From AP-15 sp963700185 (GTDB lineage Bacteria; Pseudomonadota; Alphaproteobacteria; ATCC43930; CGMCC-115725): DNA of 64,000 bases. Numbering within the stretch: position 1 is the first letter of the stretch; each line of letters starts with the position of its first letter. Position numbers and translations under genes: made by a program. The notes beneath the pieces are model-generated. The model ran no database searches. It was not told where the DNA came from and saw only the letters and a program-made list of their open reading frames with translations. The stretch spans positions 186,001 to 250,000 of the forward strand of contig CAVOWP010000007.1 in NCBI GenBank assembly GCA_963700185.1. Direction: 5' to 3'. Positions 55,101 to 64,000 of the stretch are shown in pieces.

Positions 55101-55529
55101 ATGGCATCCGCGGTAGCAGGCAAATCATCGCAAGACACCTCGCCAAGACTGCCGCCGGGCATGCCGCTGATACGCGTCATGGCGATGCCGGCCGACGCCA
55201 ACCCCAACGGCGACATATTCGGTGGATGGCTGCTCTCGCAAATGGATCTCGCCGGCGGCAGCCTGGCCGCCCAGCGGGCTCGCGGGCGATGCGCGACGGT
55301 GGCGGTCGACGGCATGGTCTTTCACGAGCCGGTCTTTGTCGGTGACGAGGTCAGTTGTTACGGCGAGCTGGTGAAGACCGGGCGCACCTCGATGACGGTG
55401 CGCATCGAAGCGTGGCGGCGTCATCTCCCCTCGGACGAGGCGCGCAAAGTGACCGAAGCGATCTTCACCTATGTTGCGATCGGCGAGAACCGTCGCCCGC
55501 GCCCTCTGCCGCCGGCGCGCGCCCCGTAG
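55101..55529 (+). CDS. Acyl-CoA thioesterase, YciA-like hotdog fold
   Basis: A 142-residue hotdog protein. ANPNGDIFGGWLLSQMDLAG holds the catalytic Asp, and the VAVDGMVFHEPVFVGDEVSC strand is typical of YciA/BACH-type thioesterases acting on short to medium acyl-CoA. ATG 55101 follows GGAGGG. Its 3' end overlaps the DNA ligase remnant on the other strand by 65 bp. Confidence 0.9.
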   Translation: MASAVAGKSSQDTSPRLPPGMPLIRVMAMPADANPNGDIFGGWLLSQMDLAGGSLAAQRARGRCATVAVDGMVFHEPVFVGDEVSCYGELVKTGRTSMTVRIEAWRRHLPSDEARKVTEAIFTYVAIGENRRPRPLPPARAP

Positions 55530-56557
55530 CCTTCGGCGAGGCCTCGATCTGCTCGAAGGTGCATTGGCGTGGCGCCTTGTCGAGCCGCCACCGCAAGAGA
55601 CGGGTCCCGTGGCGGAACCGACCGCCGCTGACATGATCGTAGCGGACCTCGACGACCAGTTCGGGCCGCAGCGGTTGCCATTCGCCGGTGCGCTCGGTGC
55701 TCCATCGGCTGGGGCCGCCCGGCGCGTTGCCGGTGAAGCCCGGCGGCATGACCAGCGCGTCGAGCTGCCGGGTCAGCGCCTCGCGGTCGAGGTCGCGCAA
55801 TGTCGCGGTAAACCCGACATGATCGAGCGTGCCCTCGCGGTTGTAGAGGCCGAGCAGCAGAGACCCGACGAGGCGCGAGTTCCGCTCATAGCGGAAACCG
55901 CCGACCACGCAATCCGCCGTGCGCCGTTTCTTGACCTTGAGCATGGCGCGCTCGCCCGGCTGATAGGTGCCGTCGAGGCGCTTGGCGATCACTCCGTCGA
56001 GCGCGCCGCCGCTCGCCTCGAGCCAGCGCCGCGCTTCCGCGACGTCGCGCGTGAAGGGCGAAAGCCTCACCGCCTCCGTGGGGCCGATCGATCGAAAAAA
56101 GGCCTCGAGAGCCGCGCGGCGCTGCAGCAGCGGCGTTTGCAAAAGGCTTTCGCCGTCGGGCGTCGCGAGCAGGTCGAATAGGAAGAGGACGGCCGGTGTC
56201 TCGGCCGCGAGCTTTTTGATGCGGCTCTCCGCCGGGTGCAGCCGCATCTGCAGCGCGTCGAACGAGAATGTCTCGCCGACGGGTATGGCGAGCTCCCCGT
56301 CGAGGACGAATCGGCTCGGCGGCAATCCGGCGCAACGCTGCGACCATCTCCGGGAAGTAACGGGCCAGCGGCTTTCCCGATTTGGCGCGCAGCTCGATCT
56401 CTTCTCCAGCACGGAAGGCGAGGCACCGGAACCCGTCCCATTTGGGCTCGAATTGCCAGCCCGGATCCTCCGGCAGATCGTCGACGAGCCGTGCCTCCAT
56501 CGGCGGCAAGTCCAATGGCAGCGGGAATTCCGCCGGTTCGACGCCGCTCCTTATCAT
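55465..56557 (-). pseudogene. ATP-dependent DNA ligase (LigD ligase-domain type), frameshifted
   Basis: The adenylation domain starts MIRSGVEPAEFPLPLDLPPM with the lysine motif EPKWDGFRC (Lys39). After VAALRRIAAEP the frame is lost near 56320 and resumes as SRFVLDGELAIPVGETFSFD, followed by FLFDLLATPDG, GALDGVIAKRLDGTYQPGER and the oligonucleotide-binding domain. The two halves together make a complete ligase domain of about 360 residues. No polymerase or nuclease domain is fused, and no ku gene is seen. ATG overlaps the SRAP gene stop (TGATG), so they were one operon. Confidence 0.88.
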
Positions 56558-57240
56558 CAGGCCACGGCCGGCTCGATCAGAGACGGGTCTTTGTTTTTGA
56601 CGTTTCCGACGCGCTTGTCGACCGGCCAAATGATCATGTCATCGGCCGGGTAAGGCACGAGCAGCGATTTCAGCCCCTCCGGGTCGGCCGCGCTCTCGCC
56701 GAGCCATGCGGGCCAATTTTCCGGGGCGAGAATAACCGGCATGCGGTCATGTACCGGGGCGAGCAGAGGATTGGCGGTGGTCGTAACTATTGCAAAGCTG
56801 CGCACCCGCTCGCCTGCCGGAGAGCGCCAGGTTTCCCACAGGCCGCCCAGCGCCATCAGCCGCCGATCCGCGAGCCCGACGGCATAGGGCTGCCGGTCCT
56901 TGCCGAGCTTCTGCCATTCATAGAAGCAGTCGAACGGGATGAGGCACCGCCGGCGCGCGAAAGCCTCGCGGAAGGCCGGCTTGGTTTCGATGCCCTCGGC
57001 CTTCGCGTTGATATTGGCGAAGCCTACCTTGATGTCCTTCGCCCAGAACGGCACGAGTCCCCAGCGCATGACGTCCAAACCGCGCAGGCCGGCCTTGGCA
57101 TCATAGCGGACTACAGGCAAATCCTCGGTCGGCGCCGCGTTCCAATTGGCCGGTATGTTGGGGGTCGGCCGCTCGGGCGGGATCGAAAAGACCAGCTTGA
57201 TCTCGCTGACATCGGAGGAGAGTCGGGCACGGCCACACAT
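56557..57240 (-). CDS. SOS-response-associated peptidase (SRAP, YedK/HMCES)
   Basis: A 227-residue SRAP protein that forms a thiazolidine crosslink with abasic sites in single-stranded DNA. The catalytic Cys2 is in MCGRARLSS; conserved parts are NAAPTEDLPVVR, MRWGLVPFWAKD, NINAKAEGIETKPAFREAFA, RRCLIPFDCFYEWQKL and HDRMPVILAPE with the active His. ATG 57240 gives the correct N-terminus after Met removal. The location beside a DNA ligase agrees with the known SRAP-LigD-Ku association. Intact, although its ligase partner is broken. Confidence 0.96.
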   Translation of the reverse strand: MCGRARLSSDVSEIKLVFSIPPERPTPNIPANWNAAPTEDLPVVRYDAKAGLRGLDVMRWGLVPFWAKDIKVGFANINAKAEGIETKPAFREAFARRRCLIPFDCFYEWQKLGKDRQPYAVGLADRRLMALGGLWETWRSPAGERVRSFAIVTTTANPLLAPVHDRMPVILAPENWPAWLGESAADPEGLKSLLVPYPADDMIIWPVDKRVGNVKNKDPSLIEPAVA

Positions 57241-57354
57241 GGCCGTTAAGTGGCGCGCCGTACCCATCCGGGCAATGCTTTGACTAGCTTGGCCGCCCTT
57301 CACGATCCCGCTTGGGTTCGCTATCGTTCCTCGCGCATCTTCGGGGAACAGAGA

Positions 57355-58977
57355 ATGAAGACGAGTGCGAACGAGACCTTCGACTTCATCGTGACCGGCG
57401 CGGGATCGGCGGGTTGCGCCGTTGCGGGGCGTCTCAGCGAGTCCGGCCGCTGGCGTGTCCTGCTGCTCGAAGCCGGCGGGCGCGACAGCAACCCGTGGAT
57501 CCACATCCCGCTCGGCTACACGAAGACATTCACCAACCCCCGGGTCAACTGGATGTTCGAGAGCGAGCCCGAGAAGGAGCTCAACAACCGCACCCTCTAC
57601 CAGCCGCGCGGCAAAGTGCTGGGCGGCACCAGCTCGATCAACGGCATGGTCTATATGCGCGGCACGCCGTCCGATTACGACAACTGGCGTCAGCGCGGCT
57701 GCGAAGGCTGGGACTGGGATTCGGTGCTGCCGTTCTTCAAGAAGGCGGAGGACCAGGAGCGCGGCGCCGACGAGTTCCACGGCGTCGGCGGGCCGCTGCA
57801 CGTCTCGAACCCGGTGCGCTCGCCGCTCGGCGACGCGATGGTCGCCGCCTCGATCGAGGCCGGCATCCCGGCGAACCCCGACTTCAACGGCGCCCGGCAG
57901 GAGGGCGTCGGCTACTACCAGACGACAACCACCAACCGCCGGCGCTGGAGCTCGGCGCGGGCTTATCTGGGCCAGGCGCGCGGCCGTCAGAACCTGACCG
58001 TCGCAACCAATGCGCACGCCACCCGCATTCTGTTCGAGGGCGGCCGAGCGGTCGGCGTCGAATACCATACGCCGGATGGGCCAAAGACCGTATGGGCCCG
58101 CGGCGAGATCATCGTCTCGGGCGGCGTCTACGGCTCGCCGCAGCTGTTGCAGCTTTCCGGGCTCGGCCCGGCCGATCTCTTGGGCGAGTTCGGCATCCCG
58201 GTGGTCCGCGATATGCCCGGAGTGGGCAAGAACCTGCACGACCACTTCAACACCTACCTGGTGTTCCGCTGCCCGCAGAAGATCACGATCAACGACATGG
58301 CGATGAGCCCGGCGCTGAAGCTCAAAGCGGCGGTGCAATACGCGGTCAGCCGCTCCGGCCATCTGTCGAATGCCGGGATCTATGCCGGCGCTCTCGTTCG
58401 CACCGACCCGCGGCTGGAAGAGCCCGATCTGCAGATGAACATGTCCGGCTGGAGCGCGATCGAGCGGCTGCGCACCGGGATCAAGCCGCACCCATTTTCC
58501 GCCTTCACGTTCAGCCCGGTGCATCTGCGCCCCGACGGCCGCGGTTGGGTGCGGATCAAGAGCCCGGACCCGCTGGCGCCGCCGGCGATCCAGTTCAATT
58601 TCCTCGCGAGCGACTACGATTTCCAGGCGCTGATCTACGGCATGCGGCTCAGCCGCAAGATCGCGGCGCAACCGGCGATGAAGCCGTTCGTCGCCGATGA
58701 GGTGCTGCCCGGTCCGCAGGTCGAGAGCGACGCCGACATGATCGAGGAGATCCGCGTGCGCGGCGTCTCCAACCTGCATCCCGTCGGCACCTGCCGCATG
58801 GGACGCGAGGTCGACGCCGTCGTCGATCCGCGGCTGCGGATCCACGGGATCGAAGGTCTGCGCGTGGCCGACGCCTCGATCATGCCGCTGGTGCCCGGCG
58901 GCAATACCAACGCTCCCTCGATCATGATCGGCGAAAAATGCGCCGCCATGATCCTCGAGGACGCCGTCGCCGCTTAG
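57355..58977 (+). CDS. GMC-family oxidoreductase (choline dehydrogenase-like)
   Basis: A 540-residue flavoprotein. The FAD motif is IVTGAGSAGCAVAGRL, followed by LEAGG; GMC signature 1 is RGKVLGGTSSINGMVYMRG and signature 2 GGVYGSPQLLQLSGLG. The active-site His and Asn are in NLHPVGTCRMG and GGNTNAPSIMIGEK. Such enzymes oxidise alcohols; the substrate is open. ATG 57355 is selected because the FAD motif begins right after. It diverges from SRAP and is convergent with glgP, 7 bp apart. Confidence 0.94.
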   Translation: MKTSANETFDFIVTGAGSAGCAVAGRLSESGRWRVLLLEAGGRDSNPWIHIPLGYTKTFTNPRVNWMFESEPEKELNNRTLYQPRGKVLGGTSSINGMVYMRGTPSDYDNWRQRGCEGWDWDSVLPFFKKAEDQERGADEFHGVGGPLHVSNPVRSPLGDAMVAASIEAGIPANPDFNGARQEGVGYYQTTTTNRRRWSSARAYLGQARGRQNLTVATNAHATRILFEGGRAVGVEYHTPDGPKTVWARGEIIVSGGVYGSPQLLQLSGLGPADLLGEFGIPVVRDMPGVGKNLHDHFNTYLVFRCPQKITINDMAMSPALKLKAAVQYAVSRSGHLSNAGIYAGALVRTDPRLEEPDLQMNMSGWSAIERLRTGIKPHPFSAFTFSPVHLRPDGRGWVRIKSPDPLAPPAIQFNFLASDYDFQALIYGMRLSRKIAAQPAMKPFVADEVLPGPQVESDADMIEEIRVRGVSNLHPVGTCRMGREVDAVVDPRLRIHGIEGLRVADASIMPLVPGGNTNAPSIMIGEKCAAMILEDAVAA

Positions 58978-58984
58978 GCCGGTC

Positions 58985-61492
58985 CTAAGTGAATTTGCCT
59001 GGTACCGGGATATCCCAAATTTCCTCGGCATATTGGGCGATGGCGCGGTCGGAAGAGAACCAGCTCATTCCGGCGATGTTCAGTAGAGCGGCGTGGCACC
59101 ATTTGGCGGGTGACTGCCAGAGCTCGTCGACCTCGCGCTGCGCCTCGCGATAAGCGTCGAAATCCGCGGCCACCATATACGGGTCCGAGGATCTGAGCAT
59201 GTTGGCCAATCCGGCGAAGCGGTGCCGGTCTTCCGGAGAAAAGCAGCCCGTTGCGACGGCATCGACGACTTCCAAGAGATCGGGTGAGGCGGCGATGACC
59301 TCGGTGGCGTCGAGACTTCGCCGCCGTCGCTCCGCGACCCCTGGGGCGCGCAGGCCGAAAATGAAGATGTTTTCGTCACCGACATGCTCGCAGATCTCGA
59401 TATTGGCGCCGTCGAATGTTCCGATCGTCAGGGCGCCGTTCAACGCCAACTTCATGTTGCCGGTTCCGGAAGCCTCCATTCCGGCGGTCGAGATTTGCTC
59501 GGAGAGGTCGGCCGATGGGATGATCAGCTCGGCCAGACTGACATTGTAGTTCGGTAGAAACACGATTTTCAGGAGGTCCCCGACCAAGGGGTCGTTGTTG
59601 ATTGCGTTGGCGACGTCGTTCGCCAGCTTGATGATCAACTTTGCGCGAGAGTAACTCGGCGCCGCTTTTCCTGAAAATATCTTGACGCGAGGGACCCAGT
59701 CGCGGCCGGGGTCGGCGAGGATCGCACGGTATCGGGCGATCGCATCCAATATGTTGAGCAGCTGGCGCTTGTATTCGTGAATGCGCTTGATTTGCACATC
59801 GAACAGCGCGCTGGGATCGATGTTCAGCCCGAGGCGCTCTCGCACGATCCGGGCGAGCACCACCTTGTTGGCGCGCTTGACCGCGGCCAGGCGTTCCTGC
59901 AGCGCCCTGTCCTCGGCCTGATCTGCGAGGCGCCCCAGGGCTGCAGGGTCGTCGAGGACGCCGGGACCGCATGCCTCGCACAACAGGCTCGTCAGCCCGG
60001 GATTGGCTTGGTGCAGCCAGCGGCGAAACGAGATGCCGTTGGTTTTGTTGACGATGCGGTTCGGATAGAGCAGGTGTAGGTGACTGAACACACTGGTGCG
60101 CATCAGCTCGGTGTGGAGCGCTGAAACGCCGTTGACCCGGTGAGAGCCGACAAAGGCGAGGTGCCCCATTCTGACCCGTCGGCCGTCGCTCTCGTCGATC
60201 AGCGATATCTCGGTCAGCAGATCGTGGTCGAGTTGACCCATCCGCCGCGCCGCTTCCAGATGACGCGCATTTATCGCGTAGATTATCTCGAGATGCCGCG
60301 GCAAAAGGCGTTCGAACAATGGCACCGGCCAGCTCTCCAATGCTTCCGGCAACAGCGTGTGGTTGGTGTAGGAGAATGTTTCGACGGTGATCTTCCAGGC
60401 CTCCTCCCACGGCACATTGTGCAGATCGATGAGGATGCGCATCAGCTCGGCGATCGCGACGCTCGGATGCGTGTCGTTGAGTTGGATCGCTGCGCGTTCC
60501 GGAAGCGAATAGATGCTGCCGAAGGTTCGGGTGTGGCGGCGCACGAGGTCTTGTAGCGAGGCGGACACGAAGAAATATTCCTGGCGCAGCCGCAATTCGC
60601 GTCCTGACGCCGTGTCGTCGCTCGGGTAGAGGATTTTGGAGAGCGCTTCGGCGCGCGCCTGCGGCGAAAGGGCGCCCAAGTGATCGCCCTCGTTGAACAT
60701 GGCGAGGCGCAGCGGATCGACGGCACGGGCCGACCAGAGCCGCAGTGGATTGACGTGCCGCTCCCGCCATCCGAGGACCGGGGTATCGTACGCGACCGCC
60801 TTAATCGTTTCTTCCGCATGCCAGACGCATTGCGAGTGGCCTTTGGGCGAAACCTTCTTTTCGACCCAGCCCCCGAACTGAATATCGTAGATCACTTCGG
60901 GGCGTTCGAATTCCCACGGATTGCCGAAAGACAGCCAGTGTTCCGGATGCTCCTGCTGCCAGCCGTCCTTGATCACCTGCCGAAAAAGGCCGTGGTCGTA
61001 ACGGATCCCGTAGCCGCAGCCGGGGATGCCGAGGCTTGCCATGCTTTCCATAAAACAGGCGGCGAGCCGCCCGAGGCCGCCATTGCCCAGGGCCGCGTCG
61101 GGTTCGGCGTTGCGCATCCGGCCCGGATCGACGCCGAGGTCGCCGAGCGCGACCCTGACGAGTTCACTGCAGCGCAGATTGCCGGCCACATCGTTGAACA
61201 GCCGGCCGATCAGAAATTCCAGCGACATGTAATAGACGCGCTTGCGTCCCTGCGCATTGCTGGCTCGGTCCACCGTCAACCAGCGGTGGATGATGCGGTC
61301 GCGCAGCGCGAGCGCCGTAGAGACAAACCAATCCCGGTCGGTCGCGCTTGCCGCATCCTTGCCGACCGCCAAGGTCAGCTTGGCGAGGACCGTCGCCTTG
61401 AATTCCTCGATGTCCTCATCCCGCAGCGGCGTGTCGGATAATGCGGATGGTAGGCGTGCCGCAGATTCACCCCCGTTAATGTTCGTCGACAT
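58985..61492 (-). CDS. glgP: Glycogen phosphorylase
   Basis: An 835-residue glucan phosphorylase releasing glucose-1-phosphate from glycogen. Motifs include YYMSLEFLIGRLFNDVAGNL, NGGLGRLAACFMESMASLG, PLRLWSARA, AIQLNDTHPSVAIAELMR, VQIKRIHEYKRQLLNILD and the PLP lysine in EASGTGNMKLALNGALTIG. Complete and of normal length. No other glg gene is in the window, so it is not in a glycogen operon here. Confidence 0.97.
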   Translation of the reverse strand: MSTNINGGESAARLPSALSDTPLRDEDIEEFKATVLAKLTLAVGKDAASATDRDWFVSTALALRDRIIHRWLTVDRASNAQGRKRVYYMSLEFLIGRLFNDVAGNLRCSELVRVALGDLGVDPGRMRNAEPDAALGNGGLGRLAACFMESMASLGIPGCGYGIRYDHGLFRQVIKDGWQQEHPEHWLSFGNPWEFERPEVIYDIQFGGWVEKKVSPKGHSQCVWHAEETIKAVAYDTPVLGWRERHVNPLRLWSARAVDPLRLAMFNEGDHLGALSPQARAEALSKILYPSDDTASGRELRLRQEYFFVSASLQDLVRRHTRTFGSIYSLPERAAIQLNDTHPSVAIAELMRILIDLHNVPWEEAWKITVETFSYTNHTLLPEALESWPVPLFERLLPRHLEIIYAINARHLEAARRMGQLDHDLLTEISLIDESDGRRVRMGHLAFVGSHRVNGVSALHTELMRTSVFSHLHLLYPNRIVNKTNGISFRRWLHQANPGLTSLLCEACGPGVLDDPAALGRLADQAEDRALQERLAAVKRANKVVLARIVRERLGLNIDPSALFDVQIKRIHEYKRQLLNILDAIARYRAILADPGRDWVPRVKIFSGKAAPSYSRAKLIIKLANDVANAINNDPLVGDLLKIVFLPNYNVSLAELIIPSADLSEQISTAGMEASGTGNMKLALNGALTIGTFDGANIEICEHVGDENIFIFGLRAPGVAERRRRSLDATEVIAASPDLLEVVDAVATGCFSPEDRHRFAGLANMLRSSDPYMVAADFDAYREAQREVDELWQSPAKWCHAALLNIAGMSWFSSDRAIAQYAEEIWDIPVPGKFT

Positions 61493-62114
61493 CCAGTCGA
61501 GACCCTGTCAATTTCTGATTATCTGCGATGCAAAGCGCAGACTGTCATCGAATAGGAAACCCATAGCTAACCCCAGAACACCCCGCGGGCAACGTCCCGC
61601 GCCGCTCTGTCGCAAAAACCATGCCCGGGGATGCACATGAGGATAGAGATCTCTCCTGGAGATTAGGGAACGGTTATCGCTCCAGGATATTCCCGCCAGG
61701 GCATCGAGCCGGCGCCGCTGAAGCCGTGCCGCCGACTACAATTAAACGTTGTTCTGATAATGGTCTTCCGCTGCACCTGCAGCAAATCTGGAGCAAAATT
61801 TCTCTTAAAGGTTGAAGCTAACCCCATCCCTTCCGATATCGCCATCGGCGGCGAGCGTGCAATACGAATTCGGCAATATTACGACCCCCCAATGCGGTTG
61901 AACGCCGCAGCTGGTTATCCGGGTAGGATGGGTTGAGTATCACGAAACCCATCAGGATCGCGTCCCTCCGCACTACCGGACGGGTTTCACTGGGCTCTCC
62001 CCAATCCTAGACGCTCCATCTTGATTCGATGGGGCGGCGAGGCGAAAAAATCACGTCCCTGGCCTGGCAATCCGCTTTACACTTTCTCCGATCTTGCGAG
62101 CGGAGGAACGGGCC
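61493..62114. other. Divergent intergenic region, no gene seen
   Basis: About 620 bp between glgP and the amidohydrolase, with moderately AT-rich stretches near 61730-61960. I see no supported gene, tRNA or clear terminator. Promoters for both divergent genes are expected here. Confidence 0.5.
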
Positions 62115-63254
62115 ATGCAGTACAGAAGAATCTCGGCGGATTGTCATCTCGATCTGCCCTGGCTCCCGGCGGAATTGTTCGTCTCGGAGGCGCAACGGGA
62201 ATTGCGGGACCGCATGCCCTACGTCGAGGATGGTCCCGACGGGCCGCGCTGGACCACCAAATCCGGGATCAATATGGGGCTGGTCGGCGGCATCGGTTCG
62301 GTCGGCGGCAAGTTCATCCCCGGCCAGAACTACCGCGTCGACAAGATGGCCGAGACCGGCCTCTACGAAGACGGCAAGAAGGGCGTGCGTCGGCCGGGCG
62401 ATCCCGATCAGCGGATCAAGGACATGGACCGCGACGGAGTTGATGCGGAGGTCATCTTCGGCATTCTCGGGGTCGCCTCGCGGGTGCGGGACCATGAAGC
62501 GGCCAACGAGATGCTGCGCATCTACAATGATTGGCTGAAGGGCTTCTGCAGCCACTACCCCGATCGCCAGATCGGTCTCGCCTGTCTGCCCTACGGCGAC
62601 ATCGACGCCGCGGTAAAGGAAATCTACCGCGTCGCCAAGCTCGGCCTCAGAGGCCTCGAACTGTCATGCTCGTGGGATATGGAGCCGATGTGGCACCCGG
62701 TCTGGGAGCCATTGTGGAATGCCGTCAACGATGTGCAATTACCGCTGCACTTTCATACTTTCCCGGCGATGCCGGCAAGCATGCGCGAGAGCCTGACCGG
62801 TGACCTCCGGCGCAAGGCGCAGTTCACCAGCGTCGCCGGTTTCCAAATGAACCTGATCAACATCATCGCCGCAATCATCGGCGCCGGCGTCCTCGAACGA
62901 TATCCGGACCTGCGCATCGGTCTGGGCGAGAGCGGCATCGGCTGGCTGCCCTACGCGCTCGACCGCATGGACTTCGAGTACGAGGATCGGTTCCGCGACC
63001 TGATGAAGATGAAGCCGAGCGAATACTGGCGCCGGCAGTGCCGCGCAACCTTCCAGTTCGACCGGATCGGCGCCAAGCTCGTCGACGATATCGGGGTCGA
63101 AACGCTGATGTGGGGCTCCGATTATCCGCACCCCGACGGCGTATGGCCGGAATCCTCGAAATACATCGAGGAGCAGTTCGAGGGCTTGCCGGCCGATGTC
63201 GTACACAAGATTACTTGCGAAAACGCCGCCAAATTCTACGGCCTGATCAACTGA
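62115..63254 (+). CDS. Amidohydrolase_2-family protein
   Basis: A 379-residue TIM-barrel metal hydrolase or decarboxylase. The first metal motif is SADCHLDLPW (where relatives have DxHxH), the second is LPLHFHTFPAM, and the C-terminal Asp is in LMWGSDYPHPDGVWPES. Amidohydrolase_2 proteins include ACMSD and hydroxybenzoate decarboxylases; this one cannot be narrowed. ATG 62115 has GGAGG upstream. Intact. Confidence 0.9.
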   Translation: MQYRRISADCHLDLPWLPAELFVSEAQRELRDRMPYVEDGPDGPRWTTKSGINMGLVGGIGSVGGKFIPGQNYRVDKMAETGLYEDGKKGVRRPGDPDQRIKDMDRDGVDAEVIFGILGVASRVRDHEAANEMLRIYNDWLKGFCSHYPDRQIGLACLPYGDIDAAVKEIYRVAKLGLRGLELSCSWDMEPMWHPVWEPLWNAVNDVQLPLHFHTFPAMPASMRESLTGDLRRKAQFTSVAGFQMNLINIIAAIIGAGVLERYPDLRIGLGESGIGWLPYALDRMDFEYEDRFRDLMKMKPSEYWRRQCRATFQFDRIGAKLVDDIGVETLMWGSDYPHPDGVWPESSKYIEEQFEGLPADVVHKITCENAAKFYGLIN

Positions 63255-63272
63255 CCTGCTCCTTTTGGTCGG

Positions 63273-64000
63273 TCAGTCCGCTGGTTCGGACGTGGCGGCG
63301 TATTCGGCCTCGAAGTCTGGCGCCGGCGCGGATGGCTTTCTGACCAGCGAGACGATGCGGCCGGCCAAGCCGGCATAGGCCGATTTCCAGTCGGCCGCCC
63401 GGGTGTGCAGGGCCGCGGCAAATTGGCGAAGAGCGGCGCTGCCTGTGGCCGCCCCACGTTGCAGGGCGTCGGCAACGAAGGCCACGGCAATCGACCCCGG
63501 CACCGGCGATCTGTCCGCTGGTTCGGGGGGCGAGGTGGCGCCGATCGCCCAGCGGCTCGCCATCATAATGCCGGGCTCGGCGAGCATCGCCTCGCGCAGC
63601 ACGCGGCTTCGGTAGCGGTCCACAACGAGAGGAAGTCTGTCGGCCGCCCGTCCGCCGCCGATCCAGGCATCGAGGTTGCCCGGGCCCCAATTGTAGGCCG
63701 CGATCGCGTCCGGCCAGTTGCCGTAGCGCCGGTACATGCGGGCGAGATAGGCGCGGCCCAGCGCACGGTTTTCGGCGAGGTCGAACCGGTCGCCGCCGCC
63801 GACATCGAAGGCCGCCGCGGCGCTGACCTGCATCGGTCCCTGCGGCCCGCCTGGCTCCGGGCGCCACATGCGCAGATCGGCCCCGTGGCTCGATTCGGCG
63901 CCGTCAACGGCGAAGGCGATGCGGTCGAGATCGGCAGCCGAAGCCGGGCCGAACAGCTCGGTTTCTGCAGCGACCTCGAAACCAGGGCCCCGTAGAACGC
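63273..64000 (-). CDS. Lytic transglycosylase (SLT domain), 5' end outside window
   Basis: The frame is open to the right edge, so the N-terminus is missing. The catalytic Glu is in GAESSHGADLRMWRPEPGG, followed by GPMQVS and the NPxGxxxAxxAYNWGP-like GNWPDAIAAYNWGPGNLDAW. Such enzymes cleave peptidoglycan to 1,6-anhydro sugars in the periplasm. The C-terminal 100 residues (VPGSIAVAFVADALQRGAAT) are Ala-rich and outside the catalytic core. The dedicated role, for example in secretion or conjugation, cannot be seen from here. Confidence 0.85.
   Translation of the reverse strand, partial: VLRGPGFEVAAETELFGPASAADLDRIAFAVDGAESSHGADLRMWRPEPGGPQGPMQVSAAAAFDVGGGDRFDLAENRALGRAYLARMYRRYGNWPDAIAAYNWGPGNLDAWIGGGRAADRLPLVVDRYRSRVLREAMLAEPGIMMASRWAIGATSPPEPADRSPVPGSIAVAFVADALQRGAATGSAALRQFAAALHTRAADWKSAYAGLAGRIVSLVRKPSAPAPDFEAEYAATSEPAD

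Overview
The window is high-GC DNA that reads as an alphaproteobacterium. The grounds are the gene families (Cox-type molybdenum hydroxylases, an ABHD10-like hydrolase, DUF2165, a P4-type integrase), tight ATGA/GTGA gene overlaps, and the dispersed palindromic repeats typical of Rhodospirillales and Hyphomicrobiales. The genus cannot be named from sequence alone. No rRNA or CRISPR array is present. One tRNA is present, for selenocysteine.

Layout. 1-8.2 kb: the end of a CoxE-like VWA protein, an orphan Flp pilin, a frameshifted GT22-type membrane glycosyltransferase carrying an 18-bp tandem repeat, a GT4 glycosyltransferase divergent from an ABHD10-like hydrolase, an S9 peptidase and a glutathione S-transferase. 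8.7-16.8 kb: an SDR protein with an altered active site, two molybdenum-hydroxylase gene sets (one large subunit frameshifted) separated by a MITE-like element, and a class II aldolase. 16.9-28.1 kb: accessory DNA with small orphan proteins, phage-like minus-strand genes including a truncated Mu gpP-like baseplate protein, an MT-A70-like protein with a degenerate catalytic motif, a decayed IS1634-like element and a frameshifted integrase lying against the tRNA gene. 28.2-34.0 kb: the complete selenocysteine machinery on the minus strand in transcription order selD (fused to an NADH-dehydrogenase-like domain), selA, selB, selC. 34.1-39 kb: an IS110-family remnant just upstream of selD, dispersed repeats, and lower-GC genes including a possible HEPN protein and a DUF805 protein.

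39-64 kb is mostly metabolic: an LLM oxidoreductase, a heme-oxygenase-like protein, an MFS transporter, a sensor kinase, a sulfurtransferase, two VOC proteins, a Rieske oxygenase, pgk, a CBS-BON protein, a lone receiver, TauD and PhyH dioxygenases, purC, a Gly/Tyr-rich secreted protein, a thioesterase, a broken ATP-dependent DNA ligase beside an SRAP protein, a GMC oxidoreductase, glycogen phosphorylase, an amidohydrolase and a partial lytic transglycosylase.

The main biological themes are the compact selABCD locus and how mobile DNA touches it at both ends, and a striking density of broken genes. Eight loci carry frameshifts or stops, while housekeeping genes (pgk, purC, glgP, selA, selB, selD) are intact. 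Two of the lesions are substitutions creating stop codons, which favours real decay over indel-type sequencing error, although error cannot be excluded for individual indels.
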